Assembly (NCBI RefSeq): GCF_006716085.1
Contig: NZ_VFON01000001.1
Coordinates: 2,728,001 to 2,792,000 of the forward strand
Reading direction: 5' to 3'
Origin: Leucobacter komagatae
Lineage (GTDB): Bacteria > Actinomycetota > Actinomycetes > Actinomycetales > Microbacteriaceae
DNA: 64,000 nucleotides
Of the stretch, positions 9,110 through 17,056 are shown piece after piece (the stretch's first letter is position 1; every line of letters begins with the position of its first letter). Both the position numbers and the translations under genes were made by a program. The notes under the pieces are model-generated. The model saw only the letters and a list, made by a program, of their open reading frames with translations. It made no database searches and was not told the origin of the DNA.

Positions 9110-9790
9110 ATGGCGGTGAGCGAACAGCCCCAGGCGAGGCGATCTGGCAGGCCGACGACTCCGGTGCTCACGCGCAGTCTCATCCTCGAGACGGCGCTCA
9201 GGCTGCTTGACGAGCGCGGGGAATCTGGGGCGAGTCTGCGCCTCATCGCGCGTGAGCTGGGGGTGCGGCCGTCGGCTCTGTATAACCACATCTCGGGGCA
9301 GGATGACCTGATCTCGGGCATCCGCGAGCTTGTGAGCGACCGGATCGACGTGTCGGGGTTTGGCGTGCTGCCGTGGGACGAAGCGATGGAGCGCTGGGCG
9401 CGGTCGTACCGCAACGCGTTTGCGGATCATCCGCCGACGATTGCGCTGCTCGGGGTCGTGCCGATCGCGACGGGGACGCGCACAAGCGAGATGTATGAGG
9501 CCGTGTTCGCAGGGCTCATCGAGGCGGGGTGGCCCGCGTCAGAGGTGCTGAGCACGGTCGTTGGCGTCGAGTGCCTCATATTGGGGGCCGCGCTCGACCA
9601 CAGTGCGCCCGACGACATGCTCGACCCGGGCGACGACCCCAACTCGCCGACCTTCCGCGCCGTCTACGACGCCGGGCACGCGGCTGCTGCCGCGGCTGCG
9701 AGGCGGCTCACGGATGTGGCGTTTGAGGCGGGGCTCAGCGCGGTTCTTGTGGGGCTCCGCGCGAGGCACGCGGCGCTCGCAGCGGGTTAG
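9110..9790 (+). CDS. TetR/AcrR-family transcriptional regulator
   Basis: 226 residues. The N-terminal helix-turn-helix is LRLIARELGVRPSALYNHI (about residues 45-63), preceded by ILETALRLLDERG, the canonical TetR first helix. The C-terminal ligand-binding domain is divergent. Start ATG 9110 lies after a GGGAGAAAG stretch; upstream in-frame sequence overlaps the operator region and was not included. It faces the amidohydrolase/permease unit and most likely represses it and itself until a substrate-derived ligand binds. Its stop overlaps by 4 bp the stop of the convergent coiled-coil gene. Confidence 0.92.
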   Translation: MAVSEQPQARRSGRPTTPVLTRSLILETALRLLDERGESGASLRLIARELGVRPSALYNHISGQDDLISGIRELVSDRIDVSGFGVLPWDEAMERWARSYRNAFADHPPTIALLGVVPIATGTRTSEMYEAVFAGLIEAGWPASEVLSTVVGVECLILGAALDHSAPDDMLDPGDDPNSPTFRAVYDAGHAAAAAAARRLTDVAFEAGLSAVLVGLRARHAALAAG

Positions 9791-10464
9791 GCAGCGGACT
9801 CGCCATTCGGGCGGGCCGCCGTTTCGTCGAGCAGCGGCTTCAAGCCGGTCGCGAGCGCGAACATCTGCCGGTTGACGCTGTCGATGCGTTCGCTCAGTCG
9901 AATGTCGAGGCGTTCGACCCGGTCGCTCAGGCGAATGTCGAGGCTTTCGATCCGCTCACTCAGCCGAACGTCCAGGCTGTCGATCCGCTCACCGAGGCGC
10001 GCGTCGAGACTGTCAATCCCGATGGTCAGTCGCTCGTCAAGGTGCTGCACGGTGGCGGTGAGCTGGGTGAAGCGTGAGTCCATGCTCGCCTCGAGTGAGG
10101 TGAAGCGGGCATCGAGGTGGGTGAAGCGCGCGTCGGTGTGTGTTTCGAACTGGGTGAAGCGGGCATCGAGCTGGGCGAAGTGTGTGTCGATCTTGGCGAA
10201 GCGGGCGTCATTCGTGGAGTCTGTCCCGTCGAGCCGGGCGTCGATTCCGTCAAGCCGGGCGTCGATCCCGTCGAGCCGGGCGTCGATTCCGTCAAGCCGG
10301 GCGTCGATCCCGTCAAGTCGTGTGTCGATGCGATCGAGGCGAATATCGATCTGTTCAAATCTCGCGCTGGACCTCTGGTCGAGACTGCGATGGCCGAGCA
10401 GCAGCATGGTGCCGATCGTGATGAACCCAGCGAGCATGGAGATGACACTGACGATGGAATCCAT
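9787..10464 (-). CDS. Membrane-anchored heptad-repeat coiled-coil protein of unknown function
   Basis: 225 residues. The ATG at 10464 lies 5 nt after a perfect AGGAGG; a GTG two codons earlier overlaps that site and is unlikely. Residues ~1-22 (MDSIVSVISMLAGFITIGTM) form one transmembrane segment. After it nearly everything is 7- or 11-residue repeats, first IDARLDG-type heptads, then RFTQLDA-type units, then SLDIRLSERIE-type units, predicting a long parallel coiled coil. There is no enzymatic motif. Such repeats can be phage-tail-fibre-like or DUF-type scaffolds, but no family is recognised. It may be a cytoplasmic or surface stalk; topology is unclear. Confidence 0.75.
   Translation of the reverse strand: MDSIVSVISMLAGFITIGTMLLLGHRSLDQRSSARFEQIDIRLDRIDTRLDGIDARLDGIDARLDGIDARLDGIDARLDGTDSTNDARFAKIDTHFAQLDARFTQFETHTDARFTHLDARFTSLEASMDSRFTQLTATVQHLDERLTIGIDSLDARLGERIDSLDVRLSERIESLDIRLSDRVERLDIRLSERIDSVNRQMFALATGLKPLLDETAARPNGESAA
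10228..10332. repeat. 21-bp tandem repeat within coding sequence
   Basis: Five 21-nt units (10228, 10249, 10270, 10291, 10312), the first four alternating in two near-identical versions so that a 42-bp unit is repeated exactly twice. On the coding (minus) strand they encode IDARLDG heptads. The nearly identical DNA suggests recent expansion and possible copy-number variation. It is coding, not CRISPR. Confidence 0.9.
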
Positions 10465-10498
10465 GGGCACCTCCTTTGCTGAGCAACGTTCGATTGAT

Positions 10499-10513
10499 GT
10501 ATGGCAACCATAC
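10499..10513. promoter_or_regulatory. Palindrome upstream of coiled-coil gene
   Basis: GTATGGCAACCATAC has 6-bp perfect arms and a 3-nt centre, about 35 bp upstream of the coiled-coil ATG. The location suits an operator or promoter-proximal stem. No regulator can be named. Confidence 0.4.
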
Positions 10514-10570
10514 GTTGAGGGGCCGGGGAAGAACAGGATTCCGGCAAATCCGTGGATAACTCACGAAAAC

Positions 10571-10607
10571 GGGCCGCTGCGATCCCTTGTGGAGAACGCA
10601 GCGGCCC
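10571..10607 (-). terminator. Intrinsic terminator of purU
   Basis: Perfect 11-bp arms (GGGCCGCTGCG at 10571-10581, CGCAGCGGCCC at 10597-10607). On the minus strand the stem is followed by GTTTTCGTG. It lies 21 bp past the purU stop. Confidence 0.85.
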
Positions 10608-10627
10608 GCAAGCGGATTGGGTGCTGA

Positions 10628-11512
10628 CTACCTGAAAACGATCGTGCGGTCGCCGTCCTGCAGCACCCGGTTCTCGGCGAACCAGCCCACGGCGTGGCGC
10701 AGCACGCGCGACTCGATGTCTTGTCCGAGCTGCATGAGCTCGCGCGGCGAGTACGAGTGGTCGACGCGGGTCGTGTCTTGTTCAATGATCGGGCCCTCGT
10801 CGAGGTCCGTCGTGACGAAGTGGGCGGTCGCGCCGATGAGCTTCACGCCGCGCTGGTGAGCTTGCTTGTAGGGGTTTGCACCCTTGAACCCGGGGAGGAA
10901 GGAGTGGTGGATGTTGATCGCGCGGCCCGCGAGCGCCTCGCAGAGCTCGGGGGAGAGGATCTGCATGTAACGGGCGAGCACAACGAGCTCGATGTCGTGC
11001 TGCTCGACGGCCTCAAGCACGCGAGCCTCGAACGCGGCCTTCTCCTCTGCGCCGGTGACCGGCTGGTACTCGAAGTTGACGCCGTAGAACTCGGCGATGT
11101 CGCGCATCGTCTCGTGATTGGAGAGAACGAGCGGCACCTCGATGGGCAGCTGGCCCGCGCGCTTGCGGTACAGCAGATCGTTGACGCAGTGCGTGGCGGT
11201 CGAGCCGAGCAGCAGGGTGCGAACGGGGCGACCGACCTGGTCGAGGCGCCAGTGCATGTTGTAGCGCTCGGTGACGGGCGCGAGCGATGCCCTGAACCGG
11301 TCGCCGAACGTCTCGGGCTGTGCGACGGCCTCAACTTGCAGACGCATGAAGAATCGACCGGTGTCGGCCGAGGCGAACTGCTGGCTCTCAGCGATGTTTC
11401 CGCCCGCGGCGACGATGGCGCCGCTGATCGCGTGCACGATACCCGGACCGTCAATGCATGAAAGTGTCAGTACCCACTGTTGGCTCTGTGCATCGGCGAC
11501 GATTGTGTTCAT
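10628..11512 (-). CDS. purU: Formyltetrahydrofolate deformylase
   Basis: 294 residues. The N-terminal ACT domain (LTLSCIDGPGIVHAISGAI, ~15-33) precedes a formyltransferase-fold domain with VLARYMQILS, NIHHSFLPGFKGANPY and a later GPIIEQD supplying catalytic Asn/His/Asp. It hydrolyses 10-formyl-THF to THF and formate, balancing the one-carbon pool. The ATG at 11512 fits the family; 126 upstream in-frame codons are non-homologous. It is divergent from glyA, whose product makes 5,10-methylene-THF, and near folD, so this is a folate-centred cluster. Followed by a strong terminator. Confidence 0.95.
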   Translation of the reverse strand: MNTIVADAQSQQWVLTLSCIDGPGIVHAISGAIVAAGGNIAESQQFASADTGRFFMRLQVEAVAQPETFGDRFRASLAPVTERYNMHWRLDQVGRPVRTLLLGSTATHCVNDLLYRKRAGQLPIEVPLVLSNHETMRDIAEFYGVNFEYQPVTGAEEKAAFEARVLEAVEQHDIELVVLARYMQILSPELCEALAGRAINIHHSFLPGFKGANPYKQAHQRGVKLIGATAHFVTTDLDEGPIIEQDTTRVDHSYSPRELMQLGQDIESRVLRHAVGWFAENRVLQDGDRTIVFR

Positions 11513-11611
11513 CCGACTTATTCTAGTCAGCTCCGTGCGTGCGCCCGGCTGCCAGCCAGCGACGGCCCGAAACGGCCTCGACTTTGGCCACCCGCGCGCT
11601 GATAGGATTGC

Positions 11612-11684
11612 AGCGTCGTGACTGGCGTGCAGATGGAAACCATCGGGGAGCGACACCTTTGAACGGCCGCTCGCCTGGGCCACA
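11612..11684 (+). promoter_or_regulatory. ZTP (pfl) riboswitch upstream of glyA
   Basis: The leader contains the pfl/ZTP hallmarks in order: CGUGACUGGCG (~11617-11627), a variable hairpin ending near GGAAACCAUC, GGGGAGCGACA (11645-11655), then GCUCGCCUGGGC (11669-11680). These match the conserved P1/P2 junction and the CCGCCUGGGC pseudoknot strand of the class, which senses ZMP/ZTP and turns on folate and purine genes. It ends about 25 nt before the glyA ribosome-binding site. A TAGGAT box at 11603-11608 is a plausible -10, so the RNA begins close to the motif. Recognised by eye; covariance search not run. Confidence 0.85.
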
Positions 11685-11717
11685 CATCCTGGAAACATCA
11701 CACAAGGGAGACTCATC

Positions 11718-13001
11718 GTGTCCAACCAGTCAGCTTTCTTTAACGAGCCACTTGAGGTCGTTGACCCCGAGATCGCAGAGGTCCTGAAGAACGAGCTCGG
11801 TCGCCAGCGCTCGACCCTCGAGATGATCGCGAGCGAGAACTTCGTTCCCCGCGCAGTGCTCGAGTCGCAGGGTTCCGTGCTCACCAACAAGTACGCCGAG
11901 GGCTACCCCGGCCGCCGCTACTACGGTGGCTGCGAGTTTGTTGACGTCGCCGAGAACCTCGCGCGTGACCGCGCGAAGAGCCTGTTCGGCGCTGCGTACG
12001 CAAACGTGCAGCCCCACTCCGGCGCGCAGGCGAACGCTGCCGTGCTCTCGGCGATCGCTGAGCCGGGCGACACGATCCTCGGTCTCGAGCTCGCGCACGG
12101 TGGCCACCTCACGCACGGCATGAAGCTGAACTTCTCGGGCAAACTCTACAACGTCGTCTCGTACGGCGTGAACCCCGAGACGTTCCTTGTCGACATGGAC
12201 GTTGTTCGCGAGAAGGCGCTCGAGCACAAGCCGAAGGTCATCATCGCCGGCTGGTCGGCGTACCCGCGCACGCTCGACTTCGCTGCATTCCGCGAGATCG
12301 CCGACGAGGTTGGCGCAACGCTCTGGGTCGACATGGCGCACTTCGCCGGCCTCGTCGCAGCTGGCCTCTACCCGAATCCGGTTCCGCACGCGCACGTTGT
12401 GTCGTCGACCGTGCACAAGACCATCGGCGGCCCCCGCTCGGGCTTCATCCTCACGAACGACCTTGAGCTCTACAAGAAGCTGAACTCGAACGTGTTCCCC
12501 GGCCAGCAGGGTGGCCCGCTCATGCACGTGATCGCGGCGAAGGCGACCGCGTTCAAGCTTGCCGCGACCGATGAGTTCAAGGACCGCCAGGTGCGCACCC
12601 TCTCGGGCGCGAAGCTGCTCGCTGAGGCGCTCACGAGCGACGCGGCGAAGGCCGCCGGCGTTGACGTGCTCACGGGCGGCACCGACGTGCACCTCGTGCT
12701 CGCTGACCTGCGCAACTCGAAGCTCGACGGCCAGCAGGCTGAGGACGCGCTGCACGAGGTCGGCATCACCGTGAACCGCAACTCGGTTCCGTTCGACCCG
12801 CGCCCGCCGATGGTCACGAGTGGCCTGCGCATTGGCACCCCCGCGCTCGCAACCCGCGGCTTCGGCGACACCGAGTTCGCCGAGGTTTCCGACATCATCG
12901 CCGCGACGCTGACCCAGTCGGCTGACATCGATGAGCTCCGCGCGCGCGTGACCAAGCTCGCTGACGCGTTCCCGCTCTACCCGGGCCTCGAGAACTGGTA
13001 A
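11718..13001 (+). CDS. glyA: Serine hydroxymethyltransferase
   Basis: 427 residues, usual length. The PLP lysine is K234 in [14 protein letters not shown]. Also present are [13 protein letters not shown], the tetrahydrofolate-binding [15 protein letters not shown], and NRNSVPFD. It converts serine and THF to glycine and 5,10-methylene-THF. The GTG at 11718 follows AGGGAG with 7-nt spacing. A ZTP riboswitch lies immediately upstream, so expression should rise when 10-formyl-THF is short and ZMP/ZTP accumulate. folD follows after about 100 bp containing a hairpin. Confidence 0.97.
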   Translation: MSNQSAFFNEPLEVVDPEIAEVLKNELGRQRSTLEMIASENFVPRAVLESQGSVLTNKYAEGYPGRRYYGGCEFVDVAENLARDRAKSLFGAAYANVQPHSGAQANAAVLSAIAEPGDTILGLELAHGGHLTHGMKLNFSGKLYNVVSYGVNPETFLVDMDVVREKALEHKPKVIIAGWSAYPRTLDFAAFREIADEVGATLWVDMAHFAGLVAAGLYPNPVPHAHVVSSTVHKTIGGPRSGFILTNDLELYKKLNSNVFPGQQGGPLMHVIAAKATAFKLAATDEFKDRQVRTLSGAKLLAEALTSDAAKAAGVDVLTGGTDVHLVLADLRNSKLDGQQAEDALHEVGITVNRNSVPFDPRPPMVTSGLRIGTPALATRGFGDTEFAEVSDIIAATLTQSADIDELRARVTKLADAFPLYPGLENW

Positions 13002-13015
13002 GTCACCAATACTGA

Positions 13016-13061
13016 TGCCGACCGGGGCGCGTGAGGGGACTTCCTCCGCGCCCCGGCGGCA
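13016..13061 (+). other. Stable intercistronic hairpin between glyA and folD
   Basis: TGCCG (13016-13020) + bulged A + CCGGGGCGCG (13022-13031) pairs with CGCGCCCCGG (13047-13056) + CGGCA (13057-13061); inner GAGG/CCTC extends it. No T-run follows (ATTGTGG), so it is more likely an mRNA-stability or attenuation element than a full terminator. Confidence 0.65.
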
Positions 13062-13104
13062 TTGTGGCCCAATTTCCGGGCCCCACAAACTTTGAGGAGA
13101 ACAC

Positions 13105-13986
13105 ATGTCCGCTCAGAAACTTGACGGTACCGCGGCAGCAGCCGCAATCAAGCAGGAGCTCACCGAGCGGGTCGCGGCTCTCGCGACGCGCGGCGTCGTT
13201 CCGGGGCTCGCGACCGTCCTCGTCGGCGAGGATCCCGGTTCGCAGTGGTACGTCGCGGGCAAGCACCGCGACTGCGCCGAGGTCGGGATCGCGTCGATCA
13301 AGCGCGAGCTCCCCGAGACCGTGTCGCAGGAGGACCTCGAGGCGGTGCTCGACGAGCTCAACTCCGACGACAGCTGCACCGGCTACATCGTGCAGCTTCC
13401 ACTGCCGAAGCACATCGATACTGACCGGATCCTTGAGCGCATCGACCCGAACAAAGACGCAGACGGCCTGCACCCGACGAACCTCGGAAAGCTCGTCTTG
13501 AACGCGAACACCGAGATCTCCTCGCCGCTGCCGTGCACGCCGCGAGGCGTGATCGAGCTCGTCGAGCGCAACGGTCTCTCGTGGGCTGGCAAGCGTGTCG
13601 TCGTTGTCGGCCGCGGCGTCACCGTCGGCCGCCCGATCGGCCCGCTGCTCACTCGTCGTGAGTACAACGCGACCGTCGTGCTCACGCACACGGGCACGGT
13701 GGATCTTGGCGCCGAGCTGCGCCAGGCCGACGTGATCGTAGCGGCCGCGGGCGTTGAGGGTATCGTGCGTGCGGAAGACGTCAAGCCCGGCGCGATCGTG
13801 CTCGACGTCGGTGTCTCGCGCAAGGTCGATCCCGAGACCGGCAAGAGCCGCGTTGTTGGCGATGTGGATCCTGCTGTCGCAGAGGTCGCCGCCTGGGTAT
13901 CACCGAACCCCGGTGGCGTCGGGCCCATGACCCGCGCCCTGCTGCTCAAGAACGTGGTCGAGATGGCGGAGCGCCAGTCGGCTTAG
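13105..13986 (+). CDS. folD: Methylenetetrahydrofolate dehydrogenase / cyclohydrolase
   Basis: 293 residues. The catalytic lysine region YVAGKHRDC (K~54), [13 protein letters not shown], the NADP-binding [15 protein letters not shown] and a C-terminal [15 protein letters not shown] are all present. It oxidises 5,10-methylene-THF to 5,10-methenyl-THF and hydrolyses this to 10-formyl-THF. Start ATG 13105 follows GAGGAG. It acts directly after GlyA and opposite to PurU. Probably co-transcribed with glyA under the ZTP riboswitch, although the hairpin between them could lower readthrough. Convergent with the LAL regulator, 18 bp apart. Confidence 0.97.
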   Translation: MSAQKLDGTAAAAAIKQELTERVAALATRGVVPGLATVLVGEDPGSQWYVAGKHRDCAEVGIASIKRELPETVSQEDLEAVLDELNSDDSCTGYIVQLPLPKHIDTDRILERIDPNKDADGLHPTNLGKLVLNANTEISSPLPCTPRGVIELVERNGLSWAGKRVVVVGRGVTVGRPIGPLLTRREYNATVVLTHTGTVDLGAELRQADVIVAAAGVEGIVRAEDVKPGAIVLDVGVSRKVDPETGKSRVVGDVDPAVAEVAAWVSPNPGGVGPMTRALLLKNVVEMAERQSA

Positions 13987-14004
13987 GCCCGCCGTCGGCC
14001 GGAG

Positions 14005-16782
14005 TTAGTGGGCCTGTTCGTCGACCCCGTCGAGCAGGCCCATCCGGCCAGCGCGGAGGATCGCGGCGTCGCGGTCGCGGACGCCGAGCTTGCGGTACAC
14101 CGATGCGAGGTGTTTCTTGACGGTGCCCGCAGTGATAAACAGGCTCGCGGCAGCCTGATTGGCGTTGCGGTGCTCGCTGATCGCTGCGAGCGTTCGCAGC
14201 TCCATCTCCGTGAGCTGCTCGTACCTGTGTGCGCGCGCCTTTTCAGGAATCGCGTCGAGCGCATCGACGATGTCGCAGACGCCGGCCTCGCGCGCGGCGA
14301 CGGCGACTTCCCGGAGCTGCTCATACGGCACGCTCATGAGCAGCGCAGGCAAGAAGTACTTGTCGATCAGCGTGACGGCAGAGCCCAGCGCGTTGACAGC
14401 CTCGGTAGGCCGCCCGCAGCCCCAAGCCGCGACCGCGGTGAGCACTCGGCGATCCACACGCTGCCGCTTCGTCGCGCCGGGGTCGCCGACCGCCTGCGCG
14501 AGCAGCAGGGCCTCGACGTCGTTGCCCGAGAAGAGCGCGAGCCGCGCCCGTTCGAGCTTGAACACGGGCTCGTCGCCCATCCGCTCGTCCGAGAGCAGGT
14601 GTTCGGCGCGGGCAAGGTTGCCGATCGAGCTGTTGAGGATGGCCTCGAACGTGACCACATACTTGCACCAGGCCCGGGGGATCGGCGCACGTGCCTCCGA
14701 ATCCCCGAGGCCCGCCACGAGGTGGGCGAGCGCGAGCTCGATGCCGCGGGTGGCCCGCATCGCGGCGGCCTCAGCGATTAAGAGGAGCGGCCAGGGCTCC
14801 AGCCGATCCCCGATCGGCGCGAGCCTGTCGACCGCCAGCCTGAGGCCCGCGGGGTCGCCGTTCTCCTGGGCAAGGTGGGCTCGCGCGATCTCGATCCCAA
14901 CCCACGAAATCCCGGGCGCGGCGGCGGTCGTCGTCGCCACGAGCTCGTCGAACTCGTGCACGAGCTCGCCCGCCCGCCGGATGTGACCGTCGATCGTGTC
15001 GGTGAACGCGAGCTCGGAGATCGCGGCGAGGCGCCAGTTCGCGCCCGACTCCTGATCCGTGACCGAGCGGGTGGACGCGTGCGGAAAGCCGTGCCACGGC
15101 GTCGCGATCTTGCGCTCAGACCGGCGCCTCAGGCGCTTCAGGTTGCGGCGCGCGCGCCCGAAATCGCCGACGGAGAGCGCGGTCGCCGCGACCTCGCGAT
15201 AGAACACGGAGAGGGATCCGTTGCCCGTGAGCACCGCGCGGGTCTCTTCGTCGGATCCGCTCGGAATGGGGAGCGCGGGCACGTGGTCGGGTGCGAGCCT
15301 GCCCTCGATGTGGTGCATGTATGCCTCGGCGTCCTCGAGGTTGCCGAGCACACGGTTGAGCACCATCGCTTCGCAGAGGAGTTGCAGGTGAATCGGGCCG
15401 GGCGGTGTCGAAGCTCCTGCGGGAAGCCGCCGCTGGAGGCCGAGCTGCCACACGCGCAGCAGGAAGCGTAGTCGCGAGGGCGCGACCCCCGTGCGCGGGT
15501 TCTCGAGGAACAGGAGCGCGGCCGTGAGCGTCGGATGGGTGATCAGGACGTCCTCGGGGAGCGCCCGGAGCGCTCGCATCGCGCCGTCACCCTCGTCAGT
15601 GATCGTCGTAAAGTTCCCCGCGAGCGTAATCTCGGCGGCGGCGAAATCCTCGGCGGCGCAGAAGAGCCGGAACGCGGTGAACGGTGCGGTCCCTGCGATC
15701 TCACGCGCGCGATCGGAATACAGTCGCTTGCGCTGGTCGCTGTCGATCGCGCCGACAGCGTACTCGGCGAATGCCGCGCGCACGGCGCCGTGGCAGCGGA
15801 ACTCAGGAACGCCGGCACCGGGGGCCTCGACGATGAAGCCGTGTTCGGTGAGAAACCGGATCGTCTCGACTGTCGTAGAGTTCTCGCCGCCAACGAGCGA
15901 GCGAATCTGGGTCGCGCTGAGCGAGTCGATCTGCGCGGCGGCGAGGACGACCTGGCGCGCCTCCTCCGTCATGATCTCGAGGGAGGCCATCGCGAAGGCG
16001 TTGAGGTTCGAGAGCGGGTCGAAGGTCGCCGAAGCGGGCCCGCCGGCCCACACACGACCATCGTCGGTATCGGTGTAGAAACCGTCAGCGCCGAGGTTCA
16101 GGGCAGCGCGAATCGCGAGCGGCCAGCCCTCCGTGCGCTCGAGCGCCGAGGTGAGGTTGGCGCTTGCGGGAATGCGCAGCGACTCTGTGAGCTCGCTGAT
16201 CTCGATGGGCGTCAGGCTGAGGTCGGCGGCGCCGATGAGCCGGACACGTGTCGTTGCGCTCACGAGCGGGCCGTCGAGCAGCGTGACACTGCGACCGATC
16301 ACGATGAGGGTGAGGCGCGAGGACTCTGCCGACAACTCGGCGAGCGCCATATCGGTATCGGCCGTGGTGGAGTGTTGGTAGTCATCGACGACGAGGGTAA
16401 CCGCGGCCGTGAGCGCACGGGCGTGACGCATCACTGTTGCGACCGTGTCAGCCCCCTCTCGGGGGGTGTGCTCGGAGAACTGGGCGAGTGCGGCAGCGAG
16501 TTCTTCCCACATGGACTCCGGCTCGCGCTTTGAGCAGTGCACCCAACGCACGGGGTGAGTGCCGTCGGTCTCGTCCCCGATCCAATCGGCGATCGTTGCG
16601 GTCTTCCCGTAGCCAGTGGGGGCGCACACGAGCGTGAGCCGCTGAGAGCCCGTTGAGCCCGCGGTCTCTTCGACGAGTCGCTGGAGAAGGTGACACCGGC
16701 TCGGCAGCGCAATGCGGGCGCCATCGACGATGGGCCTGGGCGTCTGCGCGGCTGAACCCGAGGCGTCATGTGTGCGCAGCAT
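14005..16782 (-). CDS. LAL/MalT-type LuxR-family regulator
   Basis: 925 residues. N-terminal STAND ATPase domain with Walker A APTGYGKT (about residues 54-61 from ATG 16782) and Walker B TLVVDDYQH; a long helical TPR-like middle; C-terminal LuxR helix-turn-helix with NQAAASLFITAGTVKKHLA and VYRKLGVRDRDAAIL. Such LAL regulators respond to inducers and activate adjacent operons. The ATG at 16782 has AAAGG upstream; a TTG at 16803 is a longer alternative without a site. Its start faces the 1327-residue adhesin gene across ~270 bp, so the pilus operon is its likely target. The C-terminus reads into the gap with folD. Confidence 0.92.
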   Translation of the reverse strand: MLRTHDASGSAAQTPRPIVDGARIALPSRCHLLQRLVEETAGSTGSQRLTLVCAPTGYGKTATIADWIGDETDGTHPVRWVHCSKREPESMWEELAAALAQFSEHTPREGADTVATVMRHARALTAAVTLVVDDYQHSTTADTDMALAELSAESSRLTLIVIGRSVTLLDGPLVSATTRVRLIGAADLSLTPIEISELTESLRIPASANLTSALERTEGWPLAIRAALNLGADGFYTDTDDGRVWAGGPASATFDPLSNLNAFAMASLEIMTEEARQVVLAAAQIDSLSATQIRSLVGGENSTTVETIRFLTEHGFIVEAPGAGVPEFRCHGAVRAAFAEYAVGAIDSDQRKRLYSDRAREIAGTAPFTAFRLFCAAEDFAAAEITLAGNFTTITDEGDGAMRALRALPEDVLITHPTLTAALLFLENPRTGVAPSRLRFLLRVWQLGLQRRLPAGASTPPGPIHLQLLCEAMVLNRVLGNLEDAEAYMHHIEGRLAPDHVPALPIPSGSDEETRAVLTGNGSLSVFYREVAATALSVGDFGRARRNLKRLRRRSERKIATPWHGFPHASTRSVTDQESGANWRLAAISELAFTDTIDGHIRRAGELVHEFDELVATTTAAAPGISWVGIEIARAHLAQENGDPAGLRLAVDRLAPIGDRLEPWPLLLIAEAAAMRATRGIELALAHLVAGLGDSEARAPIPRAWCKYVVTFEAILNSSIGNLARAEHLLSDERMGDEPVFKLERARLALFSGNDVEALLLAQAVGDPGATKRQRVDRRVLTAVAAWGCGRPTEAVNALGSAVTLIDKYFLPALLMSVPYEQLREVAVAAREAGVCDIVDALDAIPEKARAHRYEQLTEMELRTLAAISEHRNANQAAASLFITAGTVKKHLASVYRKLGVRDRDAAILRAGRMGLLDGVDEQAH

Positions 16783-17056
16783 ATGGCCTTTCGTGTCGGT
16801 CAACCGGCTGGGGGTAGGCGCCGGGGTAGGTGAATCCGGGAGGGGGAAGATCAGGGGGAAGGTGTCTCACGAGCTAGTGCGCACAGTCCTAGACCACCCT
16901 ATGCTGAAGGTCGGTGCCACGGAACTGTTTTTTTGTACCAAATTTGTTCCGGATCGTGCGCCAACACTGCGCTGACGCTGAGGATCGCTCCTCGCGTTAG
17001 CCATCTCTCACCAACGTCGGTCTTGGGGAAGACCACGAGGGTGGCGTCGCACACAC
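16783..17056. promoter_or_regulatory. Divergent control region between LAL regulator and pilus operon
   Basis: No gene is seen in this gap. It contains the perfect palindrome GTGCGCAC (16877-16884), an AT-rich island unusual here (TGTTTTTTTGTACCAAATTT, 16926-16945), and flanking inverted arms CGGAAC (16920-16925) and GTTCCG (16946-16951) around that island. A TATGCT box at about 16900-16905 could be a -10 for the adhesin. These are candidate sites for the LAL protein; none is a known consensus. Confidence 0.45.

Noticed and set aside
8932..9414. Long N-terminal extension of the amidohydrolase
   Set aside because: Crosses the operator and antisense TetR start; homology begins at GTG 8931.
10228..10332. 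Repeats looking like a CRISPR array
   Set aside because: No unique spacers; units are contiguous 21-mers encoding heptads in a clear gene.
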